From contig JAUQXU010000218.1 in the NCBI GenBank assembly GCA_030837935.1, positions 1 to 7,545 on the forward strand: a DNA stretch of 7,545 nt. The letters run 5' to 3'. Under the pieces are notes generated by a model. The model saw nothing but the letters and a program-made list of their open reading frames with translations. It made no database searches and was not told the origin of the DNA. Both the position numbers and the translations under genes were made by a program. Below are positions 6,379 through 7,545 of this stretch, piece after piece. The stretch comes from Candidatus Brocadia sp. GTDB taxonomy: Bacteria > Planctomycetota > Brocadiia > Brocadiales > Brocadiaceae. Every line of letters begins with the position of its first letter. Position 1 is the first letter of the stretch.

Positions 6379-7428
6379 TTATAAAAAATAAGCGGCGATG
6401 GCAATGATGAGATAGAAGGATAACAGCAAAAAACCCTCCCACCAGTTACTCTTGTTATCATGGATGACAAGCCAGGTGCCGCCAATGGACATACCCAGGG
6501 TGATCAACTCGATCTTGTTAAAGATCAGGTTGAAATTTTGACCGAAAGCACCGGCAATCAGGACACAGATGGGCGATACAAAGAGGGCAATCTGTGTGCT
6601 GCTTTCTGCGGCAATGGCCAAACTCAGGTTGATCTTGTTCTTCATGGCGCTGCCGATCGCTACAGAGTGCTCGGCCACATTACCGACTAACGGCAGGATG
6701 ATGAGACCCACAAAGGCAGGAGGGATATGTGTTGATTCTACAAGGGGTTCAATCTGATGTACCAGTATCTCAGAGATATAAACAAGCCCGCCCGTTGCTG
6801 AAATCAGGACAGCAAGGCTCTTTATCATGCTCCAGTTGGGCGCTGTGGCCTCAATGGCCTCATGGATGACCTGAGATGCCTCCTTCTTTTCGCGATTTAT
6901 CATGGTATAAAACAAACCCACAAAATAGACCATGAGTAAAACCACGGCAATACTGATGCTGTATTTGTTAAGGGCTAGCAGGGTATCCTCCTTCGCAAAG
7001 ACGGAGGGTACCACAAAGCACATGGCTGCCATAGGGAGATGGATGACAGTAGGGCCTGTAATATTAGGGCTAAGCTTCAGCTCGCCAAATTTTATACTAC
7101 CGGTAAATATACTTAATCCCAGGATAAGGAGTATATTGCCAATGATTGACCCAATCAATGAATATTTCACAATGTCCACCAACCCGCTCTTGATGGCAAT
7201 GATTGCAATGACCAGTTCTGCGGCATTACCAAAAGTTGCATTGATAATACCAGAAAAGTGGTCACCAGTCTTTTCGGAGAGCACTTCTGTAGCTTCGCCT
7301 AAAAAGTGGGCTAGCGGCACCAGGACGGCTGAGGCTAAGAGAAAGGTAACGACTGCGGGGAAGTGATAATTATGGGAGATCGTGGTGATGGGTATAAGCA
7401 GCAGTAAGTAGTGTTTGAACGGAAACAC
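6379..7428 (-). CDS. cax: Ca2+/H+ antiporter, CAX family (start uncertain, may extend beyond window)
   Basis: 349 residues from GTG at 7428-7426 to TAA at 6381-6379. It is an inner-membrane cation/proton exchanger that expels Ca2+ (possibly other divalent ions) using the proton gradient. The two inverted halves are clear: GNAAELVIAIIAIKSGLV (67-84, Glu71) in the first and GNVAEHSVAIGSAMKNKI (249-266, Glu253) in the second. These are the c-1 and c-2 signature regions that line the ion path. Between the halves is a polar stretch rich in Glu/Lys (about 178-196, REKKEASQVIHEAIEA). About 11 hydrophobic segments are visible and the length is normal for bacterial CAX. The GTG start has no properly spaced Shine-Dalgarno, and the frame stays open upstream to the window edge with no ATG/GTG/TTG, so the real start may lie outside. 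Same strand as nhaP2, but 674 bases separate them. Confidence 0.9.
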   Translation of the reverse strand: MFPFKHYLLLLIPITTISHNYHFPAVVTFLLASAVLVPLAHFLGEATEVLSEKTGDHFSGIINATFGNAAELVIAIIAIKSGLVDIVKYSLIGSIIGNILLILGLSIFTGSIKFGELKLSPNITGPTVIHLPMAAMCFVVPSVFAKEDTLLALNKYSISIAVVLLMVYFVGLFYTMINREKKEASQVIHEAIEATAPNWSMIKSLAVLISATGGLVYISEILVHQIEPLVESTHIPPAFVGLIILPLVGNVAEHSVAIGSAMKNKINLSLAIAAESSTQIALFVSPICVLIAGAFGQNFNLIFNKIELITLGMSIGGTWLVIHDNKSNWWEGFLLLSFYLIIAIAAYFL

Positions 7429-7545
7429 CCCAAAGCCAAGTGGAATAAGGCAAAGCAGGTGGAAATAGGTAATGAAGAGCGTTGAATAATACCGAGAGAT
7501 AGGGTAAAATATGGCGAAAACAAAGGGATTCTTGTGTGAAAGGGT

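Noticed and set aside
6460..7366. Several + strand ORFs of 62-144 codons across the cax gene
   Set aside because: All are antisense shadows of the clearly conserved CAX coding sequence, with no binding sites or domain features.
6379..7428. nhaP2 and cax as one cation-exchange operon
   Set aside because: They share a strand, but 674 bases with transposon debris, a hairpin and a separate nhaP2 promoter lie between them.

Overview
The window reads as chromosomal DNA of a diderm (Gram-negative) bacterium of moderate, slightly AT-leaning base composition. The envelope genes are the main clue: a lipobox-bearing M48 metallopeptidase and a large AsmA-family protein. The mix of a membrane polyferredoxin, a REP/RAYT remnant and ion antiporters would fit Brocadiales, Nitrospirota or Desulfobacterota. 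I cannot fix the taxon from this sequence alone.

Layout, left to right. (1) 1-341, + strand: 3' end of a 4Fe-4S ferredoxin-type membrane protein cut by the window edge. (2) 342-614: non-coding convergent spacer with one weak stem-loop. (3) 615-1418, - strand: M48 lipoprotein peptidase. (4) 1480-4067, + strand: an unrecognised small ORF whose stop overlaps, as ATGA, the start of a 760-residue AsmA-family protein; this pair is divergent from the peptidase. (5) 4068-4240: convergent spacer almost filled by a 134-bp element with perfect 11-bp inverted ends and an internal hairpin. (6) 4241-5704, - strand: NhaP2/CvrA-type K+/H+ antiporter with a C-terminal RCK_C/TrkA_C domain. (7) 5705-6378: long gap holding a good sigma70-type promoter for the antiporter, the decayed 3' half of a REP-associated tyrosine transposase (RAYT) and a REP-like hairpin with a GTAG head. 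(8) 6379 to the right edge, - strand: CAX-family Ca2+/H+ antiporter whose true start may lie outside the window.

How the genes relate. The peptidase and the AsmA protein are both envelope maintenance functions and share a 61-bp divergent region. NhaP2 and CAX are both proton-coupled cation exchangers on the same strand, but 674 bp of mobile-element debris separates them and NhaP2 has its own promoter, so they need not be one operon.

I found no clearly new multi-gene system. The most informative parts are the gaps: the RAYT corpse with its REP partner, the antiporter promoter whose -35 box overlaps the RAYT stop codon, the inverted-repeat element between the convergent genes, and the small ORF coupled to asmA.
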